From assembly GCA_002409285.1 (NCBI GenBank), contig DHUT01000010.1, positions 39,776-74,754 on the forward strand: a stretch of 34,979 nucleotides of DNA, in the 5' to 3' direction. A program made the position numbers and the translations under genes. The notes under the pieces were generated by a model. The model was not told where the DNA came from and searched no databases. It was given only the letters and a program-made list of their open reading frames with translations. This DNA is from Firmicutes bacterium UBA5227. GTDB taxonomy: Bacteria; Bacillota; Clostridia; Tissierellales; Sedimentibacteraceae. Shown in pieces: positions 16,319-23,770 of this stretch (position 1 is its first letter; the number at the start of each line of letters is the position of its first letter).

Positions 16319-16351
16319 AACTCTTCTTTTATAAAAGAAGAGTTTTTTTTT
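16319..16351 (+). terminator. Terminator of the carboxyltransferase operon
   Basis: A 12-bp perfect stem (16319-16330 with 16333-16344) is followed by a run of seven more Ts. It closes the operon directly after the biotin carrier gene. Confidence 0.95.
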
Positions 16352-16431
16352 GAGGAAATTTGTGATAAAATGTAAAAACATATATTATATGAACAAGAAA
16401 CATTTTTTTCAAATTTAACAAGGGGAATGAA

Positions 16432-17325
16432 ATGATAAGCAATGAAGATATAATAAGGCTGCAGCTGGTCAATGGTTTAGGGAGAAAAACAATCAGCAAA
16501 ATCTTAAGTTACATAGATAATAAAAATTTAGTAATGAGCAACTTTTCTGATATATTAAACTTATTAAAGGAAATTGGTATTAAAAAATTAAAAATTGATT
16601 TGGACAGAATAGAATCAGATGCTTCCGAAATTTTTGAATGCTGCAAAAAATCCAAAATAAAAATAGTCGGATTATATGATGAAAAATATCCTCAAAAATT
16701 AAAATCAATTGAAGATAAACCATTATTACTTTATGTTGACGGAGACGAAGAACTGCTTAATTACGAAAATAACATTGCTATAGTTGGTTCAAGGAATCCG
16801 ACCCAGGAAGGATATGAGGTAAGTTCAATTTTTGCAGAGAAACTTACGGAGGAAAAATGCTGCATAGTAAGCGGCTTTGCGTCCGGGTGCGATGAAGCGG
16901 CACATAACGGATGTTTACAGGCAAAAGGAAGGACAATTGCGGTAATACCGTCAGGACATCTGCAGTCTGTTAAAAGCAATAAAGTTCTTTACAATATGAT
17001 TTTAATTAACGGAGGGGCAATTGTATCAGAAATGCCTCCAAATGTTAAGGCTGCAAAGCACGCATTTATCGACAGAAACAGAGTTATAGCTGCTATATCA
17101 GAAGGAATAATTGTTATAGAAGGCGGGCAAAAAGGCGGCACATCTCATACGGTAAAATTTGCAAATGCCTATAATAAGCCTGTAGCATACACTACAAGTG
17201 TTTTATGTGTTGGTCAGACCTCAATATTTAGTAATAACATTGAAGTTTTGGACAGCTTTGAAAAACTTATAAAATTTAAAGACAAATCATGTAAAAAAGT
17301 GCTTGACAAGGTACTGGCGCAGTAG
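16432..17325 (+). CDS. DprA/Smf-like DNA-processing protein (divergent, short)
   Basis: This 297-residue protein has an N-terminal helical region with a helix-hairpin-helix-like LVNGLGRKTISKIL and a Rossmann-type Smf domain from about residue 75. Family motifs are IAIVGSRNPTQEGYE, CCIVSGFASGCDEAAHNG, GRTIAVIPSG, VSEMPP and RNRVIAAISEGIIVIEGG. DprA loads RecA on incoming single-stranded DNA during transformation. Compared with the usual protein of about 360 residues it lacks the C-terminal winged helix, and the usual D-x-x-YP-x-x-N segment is replaced by QSVKSNKVLYN. It lies alone between a terminator and a tRNA gene. It may be a specialised paralogue rather than the competence gene. Confidence 0.8.
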   Translation: MISNEDIIRLQLVNGLGRKTISKILSYIDNKNLVMSNFSDILNLLKEIGIKKLKIDLDRIESDASEIFECCKKSKIKIVGLYDEKYPQKLKSIEDKPLLLYVDGDEELLNYENNIAIVGSRNPTQEGYEVSSIFAEKLTEEKCCIVSGFASGCDEAAHNGCLQAKGRTIAVIPSGHLQSVKSNKVLYNMILINGGAIVSEMPPNVKAAKHAFIDRNRVIAAISEGIIVIEGGQKGGTSHTVKFANAYNKPVAYTTSVLCVGQTSIFSNNIEVLDSFEKLIKFKDKSCKKVLDKVLAQ

Positions 17326-17331
17326 TATAAT
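17303..17331 (+). promoter_or_regulatory. Promoter of tRNA-Leu
   Basis: TTGACA, 17 bases and TATAAT form an exact consensus promoter. It lies inside the last codons of the dprA-like gene, with the -10 box immediately after its stop codon. A short GTTGC/GCAAC hairpin follows before the tRNA. Confidence 0.9.
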
Positions 17332-17358
17332 CATTTTTGTTGCTGACGCAACAGAAAA

Positions 17359-17438
17359 GCGGATGTGGCGGAATTGGCAGACGCACTAGACTTAGGATCT
17401 AGCGGGATACCGTGGGGGTTCGAGTCCCTTCATCCGCA
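17359..17438 (+). tRNA. tRNA-Leu (anticodon TAG)
   Basis: The seven-base acceptor arms GCGGATG and CATCCGC pair fully. The anticodon arm CTAGA-CTTAGGA-TCTAG gives anticodon TAG at 17393-17395, reading CUA. The D-arm, a short variable hairpin (CGG GATA CCG) and the T-arm with TTCGAGT are all present. CCA is not encoded. A long variable arm fits leucine. Confidence 0.97.
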
Positions 17439-17443
17439 TTATA

Positions 17444-17492
17444 GCGAGTGTTTTTACGGCATTTGAAAGTGCTGCAAAGGCACTCGTTTTTT
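17444..17492 (+). terminator. Terminator of tRNA-Leu
   Basis: CGAGTG pairs with CACTCG at 17481-17486 around an inner imperfect hairpin and is followed by six Ts. Confidence 0.7.
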
Positions 17493-17568
17493 AAAAGTAT
17501 TATATTTTAAATAGTATAATTGACATAATAACATGCATTTTAAGTTTAAGGAAGGAAGGAAATAAATT

Positions 17569-18174
17569 TTGAAATTCAAAAACTTATCGGAGTACATAAA
17601 TATTGAAGAATTTCGCAAATGCACAGCACTGTTTACCACCTTTTTTAAGGCAAGTGCATTTACTTTTGGTGGCGGTCTTGCTATTATTAAGGTTATTGAA
17701 CAAGATATAGTGGAGAAACATAAGTTTATGAGCAGTAATGAATTTATGGAATATGCAACACTCTCTCAGACTATGCCCGGAGTAATTGCAGTTAATTGTG
17801 CAACGTTGGTTGGGCGGCATGGAGCGGGATTTCCCGGAATGTTGGCGGCCGGCATAGGCGCAATTCTTCCGGCTCTTGTATTGATGATTATAGCCACGAT
17901 TCTTGCCGGAAAGATTCCTCAGCAAGGTCCGTTGATGGGGGCTATGAGAGGAATCCGAGCGGCATCTGCTGCTCTTGTGGCTTCGGCTGCATTTTCACTG
18001 GGACAATACAATATAAAAACCACCTTCTCAATTATTATGATGATTGCTGCTTTTCTTTTCGTTGCTATGGGAGACATGGGTGTTCCTCTTATTATCGTTA
18101 TCTCCGGTGTTGTGGGATGTGTTTATCAAAGTGTAAGACGTTATCGTGAAAGGAGGAACAGCAATGGTGATTAG
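17569..18174 (+). CDS. Chromate transporter family protein, first half
   Basis: This 201-residue membrane protein is a single chromate-transporter domain. It has the motif FTFGGGLA near residue 33, the following conserved segment EFMEYATLSQTMPGVIAVN and about five to six hydrophobic helices. Larger ChrA proteins contain two such domains; many Firmicutes encode them as adjacent short genes, as here. The presumed role is CHR-family anion transport, with chromate as an accidental substrate in some. The start is TTG 17569 with GGAAGG upstream. Its end overlaps the next gene by 11 bases. There is no neighbouring regulator that would point to chromate resistance. Confidence 0.87.
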   Translation: MKFKNLSEYINIEEFRKCTALFTTFFKASAFTFGGGLAIIKVIEQDIVEKHKFMSSNEFMEYATLSQTMPGVIAVNCATLVGRHGAGFPGMLAAGIGAILPALVLMIIATILAGKIPQQGPLMGAMRGIRAASAALVASAAFSLGQYNIKTTFSIIMMIAAFLFVAMGDMGVPLIIVISGVVGCVYQSVRRYRERRNSNGD

Positions 18175-18736
18175 ATGTTTCAGGCTATTTTATACCTTTG
18201 TTAAGTTTGGATTTTTAAGTTTTGGCGGTGGATATGTGATGCTGCCGATGATAATATCAGAGGCACAGTCTTTTTCTGTCAGTGCAGCCCAAATTGCGGA
18301 CTTGTATGCCCTGGATATGCTTGTGCCGGGACCCATTTCAATTAATGCCGCAACCTATGTGGGATACCTGTACCAGGGCATACCGGGAGCTGTAGCTGCC
18401 ACACTGGGAGTATCCCTTCCGTCCTTTATAATGGCTGTCGTTCTAATGCATATTTTTGCACATTATAAGGATAATAACTGGCTGACAGATATTATGTCAG
18501 GCATTAAGCCGGCGACTGTGGGGCTGATTGCTGCTTCGGCTATTACGATTGCATCCGAAGTACTTACAAAACCCGGACAGAATATTGGAGATGTGTTTGT
18601 AAATCCGATTGGAACTTTGTCTTTGACTTGTGTTATTATTTTTGTTCTGACAGCTATTGTTAATATACGTTTCAAAATTAATCCGATTTTACTGACTGTG
18701 CTGGCTGGTGTTGTGGGCGCATTTGTCTTGGCTTAA
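18164..18736 (+). CDS. Chromate transporter family protein, second half
   Basis: This 190-residue protein is the partner domain of the gene before it, with LSFGGGYVMLPMI near residue 20, ALDMLVPGPISINAATYVGY and five to six hydrophobic helices. ATG 18164 follows AAAGGAGG at a good distance and overlaps the end of the first gene, so both are translated together. The two probably form a heterodimer equal to one two-domain ChrA. The substrate is not evident. No terminator is clear downstream. Confidence 0.87.
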   Translation: MVIRCFRLFYTFVKFGFLSFGGGYVMLPMIISEAQSFSVSAAQIADLYALDMLVPGPISINAATYVGYLYQGIPGAVAATLGVSLPSFIMAVVLMHIFAHYKDNNWLTDIMSGIKPATVGLIAASAITIASEVLTKPGQNIGDVFVNPIGTLSLTCVIIFVLTAIVNIRFKINPILLTVLAGVVGAFVLA

Positions 18737-18894
18737 TAAATCATGGCAACCCAATATTAATCAGCAGATTGTTTTCCAGCGTTCAGCTTATAGTTATAAA
18801 CTGTCATGATATAAAAAATAAAAGCTTCACTATACAGTATTTTGGGCATAACATAAATAAGAAAGCATCAGAATAATACAAGTGAGGCGAAAAT

Positions 18895-19416
18895 ATGAAT
18901 ATCATTGTTGAAACAGACCGTTTGATTATAAGAGAATTTGAAGAGGATGATGTTTTAAGCCTGTATAAAATAGAAAGTAATCCGAGAATTATTGAATTTA
19001 TTCCATGGAATAAGCTGAGTACCCTAAAAGACTGCAGAAGACAGATTAATAAATTTATGAATGGCTATAAAAGATACAAGTTAAATAGCTGGGCAGTTGT
19101 GGAGAAGGAAACAAACAATGTGATAGGTGTAACGCAATTGGTTTATTCCGATAAAATAAAGGGAGTGGAAATTGGCACCAAAATCCTTCCGGAGTATTGG
19201 AGCATGGGTTATGCTTCTGAATTAAGCAAAGCAGTTGTCCATTATGGTCTGTATGAATTAGGAATAGATGAAATAACCGCAGTTACCGATATAAGAAATG
19301 CTGGAGCAATAAAATCGCTTATAAATATGGGAATGAAATTGAAAAGATATGGCTATTACAAGGGAACAGAATCTGCCTTTTACAGTTTAAAAAAGCAGAC
19401 TATAAATAGTTTTTGA
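18895..19416 (+). CDS. GNAT family N-acetyltransferase (RimJ/RimL-like)
   Basis: This 173-residue protein begins ETDRLIIREFEEDDV, the typical opening of RimL-type acetyltransferases. It has GTKILPEYWSMGYASEL as the acetyl-CoA loop, and ITAVTDIRNAGAIKSLINMGMK near the end. These enzymes acetylate N-termini of ribosomal proteins, amino groups of small molecules or antibiotics; the substrate here is unknown. GAGG lies before ATG 18895. It stands alone between the chromate-transporter pair and the c-di-GMP riboswitch. Confidence 0.85.
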   Translation: MNIIVETDRLIIREFEEDDVLSLYKIESNPRIIEFIPWNKLSTLKDCRRQINKFMNGYKRYKLNSWAVVEKETNNVIGVTQLVYSDKIKGVEIGTKILPEYWSMGYASELSKAVVHYGLYELGIDEITAVTDIRNAGAIKSLINMGMKLKRYGYYKGTESAFYSLKKQTINSF

Positions 19417-19432
19417 AGATTGTATATTTCTA

Positions 19433-19461
19433 TTGACAAACAAAAATTAGCATGATATTAT
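19433..19461 (+). promoter_or_regulatory. Promoter of the riboswitch-controlled gene
   Basis: TTGACA, 17 bases ending in TGA, and TATTAT predict a start near 19468, only about nine bases before the aptamer. Confidence 0.85.
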
Positions 19462-19476
19462 GAAATTAATTAAATA

Positions 19477-19550
19477 GGCAAAATTTTCTAAAGAAAATGG
19501 CGCAAAGCTATAGGGTCTAAGCCGCGTAGGCGGTATGACAGCCAGTTGCT
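19477..19550 (+). ncRNA. Cyclic di-GMP-I (GEMM-I) riboswitch aptamer
   Basis: The conserved core GCGCAAAGCTATAGGGTCTA is present, followed by a CCGC-GTAG-GCGG hairpin and the second conserved strand TATGACAGCCAGTTGCT. The closing P1 helix forms between GGCAA (19477-19481) and TTGCT (19546-19550). All these elements match the class I c-di-GMP aptamer. A terminator hairpin lies just downstream, so control is likely at transcription termination. Confidence 0.95.
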
Positions 19551-19578
19551 GTACAGTTGTACATTATAAAGATAATTG

Positions 19579-19604
19579 GCTTTGCTGTTCTCAGCAAAGC
19601 TTTT
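19579..19604 (+). terminator. Riboswitch expression-platform terminator
   Basis: A 9-bp perfect stem (19579-19587 with 19592-19600, loop TTCT) is followed by four Ts. Its 5' arm GCTTTGC is complementary to GCAAAGC at 19502-19508 within the aptamer core. That suggests ligand-free RNA could form an antiterminator and that c-di-GMP would switch the gene off; this is inference. Confidence 0.85.
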
Positions 19605-19614
19605 ATACGCTTAA

Positions 19615-19653
19615 CACCAATTTATGGAGGGTAGACGAACAAGTAAATTGGTG
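19615..19653 (+). ncRNA. Structured leader element downstream of the riboswitch
   Basis: CACCAATTTA (19615-19624) and TAAATTGGTG (19644-19653) form a perfect 10-bp stem with a 19-base purine-rich loop. A second small hairpin AGGC...GCCT follows at about 19658-19672. I do not recognise this structure as a known RNA family. Confidence 0.6.
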
Positions 19654-19731
19654 GATGAGGCTGAGTGTGCCTAACCTACAAACGTGTTCCCGATTAGCTT
19701 TAACAAAATATTTCATTTAGGGGGACAAGCT

Positions 19732-20601
19732 ATGAAGAATATAAAAATAATATTTTTTTCTTTGATGATGATTGCAGCTTTATCATCTACTGCGTATGGT
19801 GCGGATGTTTACAATGGCACTGAATCGGAAATTGACGCATCAAAGGCGGAAGACGGTTATATTAAAGTCAGGTATTTAAATGAAACTACAAAAAAACTCA
19901 AGGTCATAGTCGAAAAGGATTCAACTCAATATACTTATGATTTAAACAACAAGGGTGTATATGACACTTATCCGCTTCAAATGGGTGATGGAAGTTACAA
20001 GGTCAGGGTTTTTGAAAACATAAGTGATGATAAGTATGCGACAAAACAAACAGTAAGTTTTAACGTTAGGTTAAAGGATCAGAATGCTCCGTACTTAGTA
20101 TCAAGTCAGATGGTTAACTTTTCGGATACCTATGCCGCAGTGAAGAAAGCTCACGAGTTGTCGGAAGGCAAGAAAACAGATATTGAGAAGGTGGATGCCA
20201 TATACGATTATGTAATTTCAAACATTGTTTATGATAATGAAAAAGCCGGAACAGTGAAAAGCGGATATCTTCCCTCTGTAGATGATGTATTTAAAAGCAA
20301 TAAGGGTATATGTTATGATTATTCGTCATTATTGGCGGCAATGCTCCGCTCCGAGGCAATACCTACAAAACTTGTAACAGGTTATTCTTCAAACCTGAGT
20401 GCATTTCATGCGTGGAATGAAGTTTACACAAAAGAAACAGGGTGGATTGCTTTAAACGGAATATATTTTGACGGAGAAAAATGGCGGCTTATGGATTCGA
20501 CAATTGCTTCGCCGGCAAAGCAGTCAAACAGCCCCAGGGTAATAGAAAGCACAAACAAGTTGATAGACGGTAGAAACTATACCAAAAAATTTGAATATTA
20601 A
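19732..20601 (+). CDS. Secreted transglutaminase-like cysteine protease-fold protein under c-di-GMP control
   Basis: This 289-residue protein has a Sec signal peptide (about residues 1-24, ending AYGA). A beta-rich N-terminal region to about 120 is followed by a transglutaminase-like domain. Catalytic motifs are GICYDYSSLLAAML with the nucleophile Cys (about residue 196), FHAWNEVY with the His and WRLMDST with the Asp. Such domains act as proteases, peptidases or cross-linking enzymes on surface or wall proteins. ATG 19732 follows AGGGGG; an upstream ATG in frame at 19684 would disrupt the signal peptide. A c-di-GMP-I riboswitch controls it, so its expression should follow the motile/sessile switch. 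The substrate is unknown. Confidence 0.88.
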   Translation: MKNIKIIFFSLMMIAALSSTAYGADVYNGTESEIDASKAEDGYIKVRYLNETTKKLKVIVEKDSTQYTYDLNNKGVYDTYPLQMGDGSYKVRVFENISDDKYATKQTVSFNVRLKDQNAPYLVSSQMVNFSDTYAAVKKAHELSEGKKTDIEKVDAIYDYVISNIVYDNEKAGTVKSGYLPSVDDVFKSNKGICYDYSSLLAAMLRSEAIPTKLVTGYSSNLSAFHAWNEVYTKETGWIALNGIYFDGEKWRLMDSTIASPAKQSNSPRVIESTNKLIDGRNYTKKFEY

Positions 20602-20651
20602 GTTGCTTTTCATTTTTTTCCTAAGGTATAAAGATAAAAGAAACAAAAAAA

Positions 20652-20683
20652 CAAAAAAAATCCGCTTTAGAGGATTTTTTTTG
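20652..20683 (+). terminator. Terminator of the transglutaminase-like gene
   Basis: A 12-bp stem (CAAAAAAAATCC with its complement at 20672-20683, loop GCTTTAGA) with T-run closes the transcript. Confidence 0.85.
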
Positions 20684-20722
20684 TTTTTATTGTTTTTATT
20701 AATTTCACTAATTTTATTAAGA

Positions 20723-20751
20723 TTGACGAGGTATCCTTTTTCTGGTATAAT
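20723..20751 (+). promoter_or_regulatory. Promoter of the Mg2+-ATPase transcript
   Basis: TTGACG, 17 bases ending in TGG, and TATAAT predict a start near 20758. The leader to ATG 21078 is about 320 bases. Confidence 0.88.
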
Positions 20752-20780
20752 CATATAGCCAATTGAAGGGAAGTGAGACA

Positions 20781-20894
20781 ATGGACGGCAATCCTCGGAG
20801 TCAGATGTACGACTTCAAACCTCAATGTTTATATACAGACCAATATGTCGGTATCAATAACGGACTGTTGTTCATTGTGCGCTTATGCGGATGA
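20781..20894 (+). CDS. Predicted 37-residue leader peptide ahead of the Mg2+ P-type ATPase
   Basis: ATG 20781 is preceded by GGAAGTGAG and opens a 37-codon frame, with sequence starting MDGNPRSQMYDFKP and ending LLFIVRLCG before TGA at 20892. It lies wholly inside the leader transcript, 23 bases ahead of an intrinsic terminator. Codons 2-4 (GACGGCAAT, 20784-20792) can pair with 20911-20922, the region holding the terminator's 5' arm. That is what a translation-coupled attenuator would need. The design recalls MgtL of enterobacterial mgtA, but I see no sequence likeness. Whether it is translated is unproven; a non-coding metal-sensing RNA is the alternative. Confidence 0.5.
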   Translation: MDGNPRSQMYDFKPQCLYTDQYVGINNGLLFIVRLCG

Positions 20895-20916
20895 ATTAAA
20901 TTTGCCTGTGATTGCT

Positions 20917-20940
20917 ACCGTCTGCTATGACGGTTTTTTT
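20917..20940 (+). terminator. Leader attenuator terminator of the Mg2+-ATPase gene
   Basis: ACCGTC (20917-20922) pairs with GACGGT (20929-20934) around a six-base loop and is followed by a run of seven Ts. It lies about 140 bases before the ATPase start codon, so it must be bypassed for expression. The stretch after it (20941-21060) shows no further clear structure. Confidence 0.85.
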
Positions 20941-21077
20941 GTATTTATGAGTTATTCACTAAACCCATTTATGAGTTATACCTTAATTCATTTTGGAGTC
21001 TTAGCGGCAAATAATCAAACTGCGCTGTCATATTGTATTTTCATTGGGGAATCTTAAAAAAGAAAGGAATGATTACA

Positions 21078-23723
21078 ATGAAATTTACAAACAAAAAAAA
21101 TCGCAGCAGGCAAATTCAAGAAAACAAACATACTACAGAGATTAAGCTTCGCTCCTACGCTTTTATGACAAAAGAAGAGCTATTAATTCACCTGTCATCT
21201 GCAAATACAGGGCTAACCAATGAAGAAGCTGAGAAGAGACAGGATGAATTCGGAGAAAATGTTATTACAATTGATAATAAGAACACAATGATTAGCAGAT
21301 TGAAAGAAGCAATCATCAATCCATTCAATCTAATTTTGTTACTGGTTGCGGTTGTCACATATTTTACAGATGTGGTAGTGTCGTTAAAGCCGGATTACCT
21401 TACTGTAAGTATAATCATTTTGCTTGTGCTCTTGTCCAGCATGGTTGCGTTTGTGCAAAGTCAGCGTTCAAATGCAGCTGCGGAGAAGCTGTACCATATG
21501 ATATCCAATAAAGCCGATGTTTGGAGAGATGGAAAGCTTATTGATATTCCCATTGATGAGATAGTAGCAGGGGATATTGTTCGGCTTTCCGCAGGAGATA
21601 TGCTTCCGGCAGATGTACGTTTTTTAACCACGAAGGATACATTTGTAGCTCAGGCGGCCTTAACGGGTGAATCAAATCCGGTGGAGAAATTCAGCGATAT
21701 ACGTAATAATCAGGACGATGCGCTGACAGATTTAAGTACCATTGGCTTTATGGGTTCTAATGTGATCAGCGGCAGTGCAACGGCAGTGGTGCTTGCTATC
21801 GGTAATGATACGTATTTTGGTTCTATGGCCAAATCTCTTTCGGGAGATAGAGCAAAAACCAGTTTTGAACGTGGCGTGGATTCGGTGAGCGGATTGTTGG
21901 TTCGCATGATGCTAATTATGGTCCCTATTGTATTTTTTATTAATGGCCTTACCAAGAACGACTGGTCAAACGCACTTCTTTTTGCTGTGAGCATAGCTGT
22001 AGGACTTACTCCTGAAATGCTTCCTGTGGTTATGACCTCAACACTGGCAAAGGGTGCGGTTTCCATGTCTAAACATAATGTTATTGTCAGGACTCTTGGT
22101 GCTATTCAGGCATTCGGAGAGATGGATGTTCTGTGTACAGACAAAACGGGTACGTTGACTGAAGATAAAATTATCCTGGAAAAATATATGGATGTACATG
22201 GAGAGAATGATAATCGAATACTTCGTCATGCTTATCTTAACAGTTATTTTCAAACTGGGCTTAAAAATCTTATAGATATTGCTATTATAAATCGTGCTGT
22301 ACAGAATGGATTAGAAGATATTTTAGGTTCCTACAGCCGTGTTGACGAAATTCCATTCGACTTTTCGCGCAGGAGAATGAGTGTTGTGCTATCTGATAAA
22401 AATGGGAAAAGACAGCTCATTACAAAAGGAGCAGTAGAGGAAATTATTTCTATTTCTTCCTTTGTGGAAATGCACGGCAGGGTTTTGCCAATGGATGATG
22501 AAACGCGCCGTATGGCACTGAATACTTATGAAAAACATAATTCCGACGGGCTAAGGATGATTGCTGTGGCACAAAAAAATGAGGTTCCGGACAGCGAAAA
22601 TTTCAGCGTGGAGGATGAAATAGATATGGTGCTGATAGGTTTTGTGGGTTTCCTGGATCCTCCCAAAGAAAGCGCTAAATCCGCCATTAATGCACTCAGG
22701 GAACACGGTGTTCGAACAGTTGTGCTGACAGGTGACAGCGAGGGTGTTGCAGTTAAAGTTTGCGGAAATGTTGGAGTAGGTACCTCACGGGTGCTTACAG
22801 GTCGAGATATTGAAAGAATGGATGATGAATCCTTACTGGATGCCATTAAAACCTGCGATTTGTTTGCTAAACTATCTCCGTCCCAGAAGGAGCGGGTAGT
22901 TAAAGCCTTTCAGGCAGCAGGGCATACAGTAGGCTATATGGGCGATGGAATTAATGATGCTCCCCCGCTTCGACAGGCAGATGTAGGTATCTCAGTTGAC
23001 AGTGCAGTGGATATTGCAAAAGAGACAGCTGATATTATTCTGCTTAAAAAAGATTTGATGGTACTTGAACAGGGTGTTATTGAAGGACGCCATACCTTCG
23101 GAAATATTGTAAAATACATTAAGATGGCAGCAAGCGGAAATTTCGGCAACATGATTTCAGTGATAGTTGCAAGTATATTTCTTCCATTCCTGCCTATGCT
23201 TCCGGTACAGATATTGACTCAGAATTTGCTTTGCGATTTTTCGCAGATGGGTATACCATTTGACAGCGTAGACAAAGAATATTTAAAAAAGCCGCGAAAA
23301 TGGGAAACCGGCTCCATTCAGTCTTTTATGATGTTTTTGGGACCGCTGAGTTCGGTGTTTGATATTTTGTGTTTTGTTGTACTATGGTATGCTGTAGGTG
23401 CAAACAGACTTGAGATGGCACCGGTGTTCCAATGCGGATGGTTTGTGTTTGGAACAGTATCACAGGTTTTAATAATACACATGATTCGAACAGGTAAGAA
23501 GCCGTTTTTACAGAGTAAGCCTTCGCGATCACTGCTATTTTCAACCTCTATTGTGGCGATTGTCGCACTTGTTATTGGTTTTACGGAGATTTCCATTGCT
23601 CTGGATATGATGCCACTGCCTGTTTCCTTCATTCCCTGGCTGATGGTTCTCATAGCAGGCTATGGAATATCTGCTCAGCTGATTAAGAAGGTATATGTGA
23701 AATTTTACAAGGAATGGTTATAA
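21078..23723 (+). CDS. mgtA: Magnesium-translocating P-type ATPase (MgtA/MgtB type)
   Basis: This 881-residue P3B-type ATPase imports Mg2+ across the cytoplasmic membrane. It shows the N-terminal cation-ATPase domain, the actuator motif LTGESNPVEK, phosphorylation loop DKTGTLTEDK with the phosphorylated Asp, nucleotide-domain motif ITKGAVEEI, TGDSEGVAVKVCG and the hinge MGDGINDAPPLRQADVGISV. The membrane segment PVQILTQNLLCDFSQMGIPFD after the hinge is typical of MgtA rather than of Ca2+ pumps. ATG 21078 has AAAGGA upstream; starts further upstream fall in the leader. A leader with a terminator and a small ORF precedes it, so expression is probably controlled by attenuation in response to Mg2+ or translation state. 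Confidence 0.95.
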   Translation: MKFTNKKNRSRQIQENKHTTEIKLRSYAFMTKEELLIHLSSANTGLTNEEAEKRQDEFGENVITIDNKNTMISRLKEAIINPFNLILLLVAVVTYFTDVVVSLKPDYLTVSIIILLVLLSSMVAFVQSQRSNAAAEKLYHMISNKADVWRDGKLIDIPIDEIVAGDIVRLSAGDMLPADVRFLTTKDTFVAQAALTGESNPVEKFSDIRNNQDDALTDLSTIGFMGSNVISGSATAVVLAIGNDTYFGSMAKSLSGDRAKTSFERGVDSVSGLLVRMMLIMVPIVFFINGLTKNDWSNALLFAVSIAVGLTPEMLPVVMTSTLAKGAVSMSKHNVIVRTLGAIQAFGEMDVLCTDKTGTLTEDKIILEKYMDVHGENDNRILRHAYLNSYFQTGLKNLIDIAIINRAVQNGLEDILGSYSRVDEIPFDFSRRRMSVVLSDKNGKRQLITKGAVEEIISISSFVEMHGRVLPMDDETRRMALNTYEKHNSDGLRMIAVAQKNEVPDSENFSVEDEIDMVLIGFVGFLDPPKESAKSAINALREHGVRTVVLTGDSEGVAVKVCGNVGVGTSRVLTGRDIERMDDESLLDAIKTCDLFAKLSPSQKERVVKAFQAAGHTVGYMGDGINDAPPLRQADVGISVDSAVDIAKETADIILLKKDLMVLEQGVIEGRHTFGNIVKYIKMAASGNFGNMISVIVASIFLPFLPMLPVQILTQNLLCDFSQMGIPFDSVDKEYLKKPRKWETGSIQSFMMFLGPLSSVFDILCFVVLWYAVGANRLEMAPVFQCGWFVFGTVSQVLIIHMIRTGKKPFLQSKPSRSLLFSTSIVAIVALVIGFTEISIALDMMPLPVSFIPWLMVLIAGYGISAQLIKKVYVKFYKEWL

Positions 23724-23749
23724 AAAAATCCTCTTCAGAGGATTTTTTT
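23722..23749. terminator. Bidirectional terminator between mgtA and the pilus-like operon
   Basis: A 12-bp perfect stem (23722-23733 with 23738-23749, loop TTCA) has an A-run on one side and a T-run on the other, serving both converging transcripts. Confidence 0.92.
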
Positions 23750-23770
23750 GTATTGGTTTTTTTCGATTTA

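Noticed and set aside
17569..18736. Frameshifted single chromate transporter gene
   Set aside because: The second gene has its own ribosome site and start, and paired single-domain transporters are normal in Firmicutes.
20758..20940. M-box or manganese (yybP-ykoY) riboswitch before the ATPase
   Set aside because: I could not find the conserved cores of either family. The leader shows an ORF and a terminator instead.
20773..21057. 94-codon frame across the Mg2+-ATPase leader
   Set aside because: It reads through the intrinsic terminator and its T-run as Phe codons and has no sensible ribosome site in that frame. The 37-codon frame at 20781 fits better.
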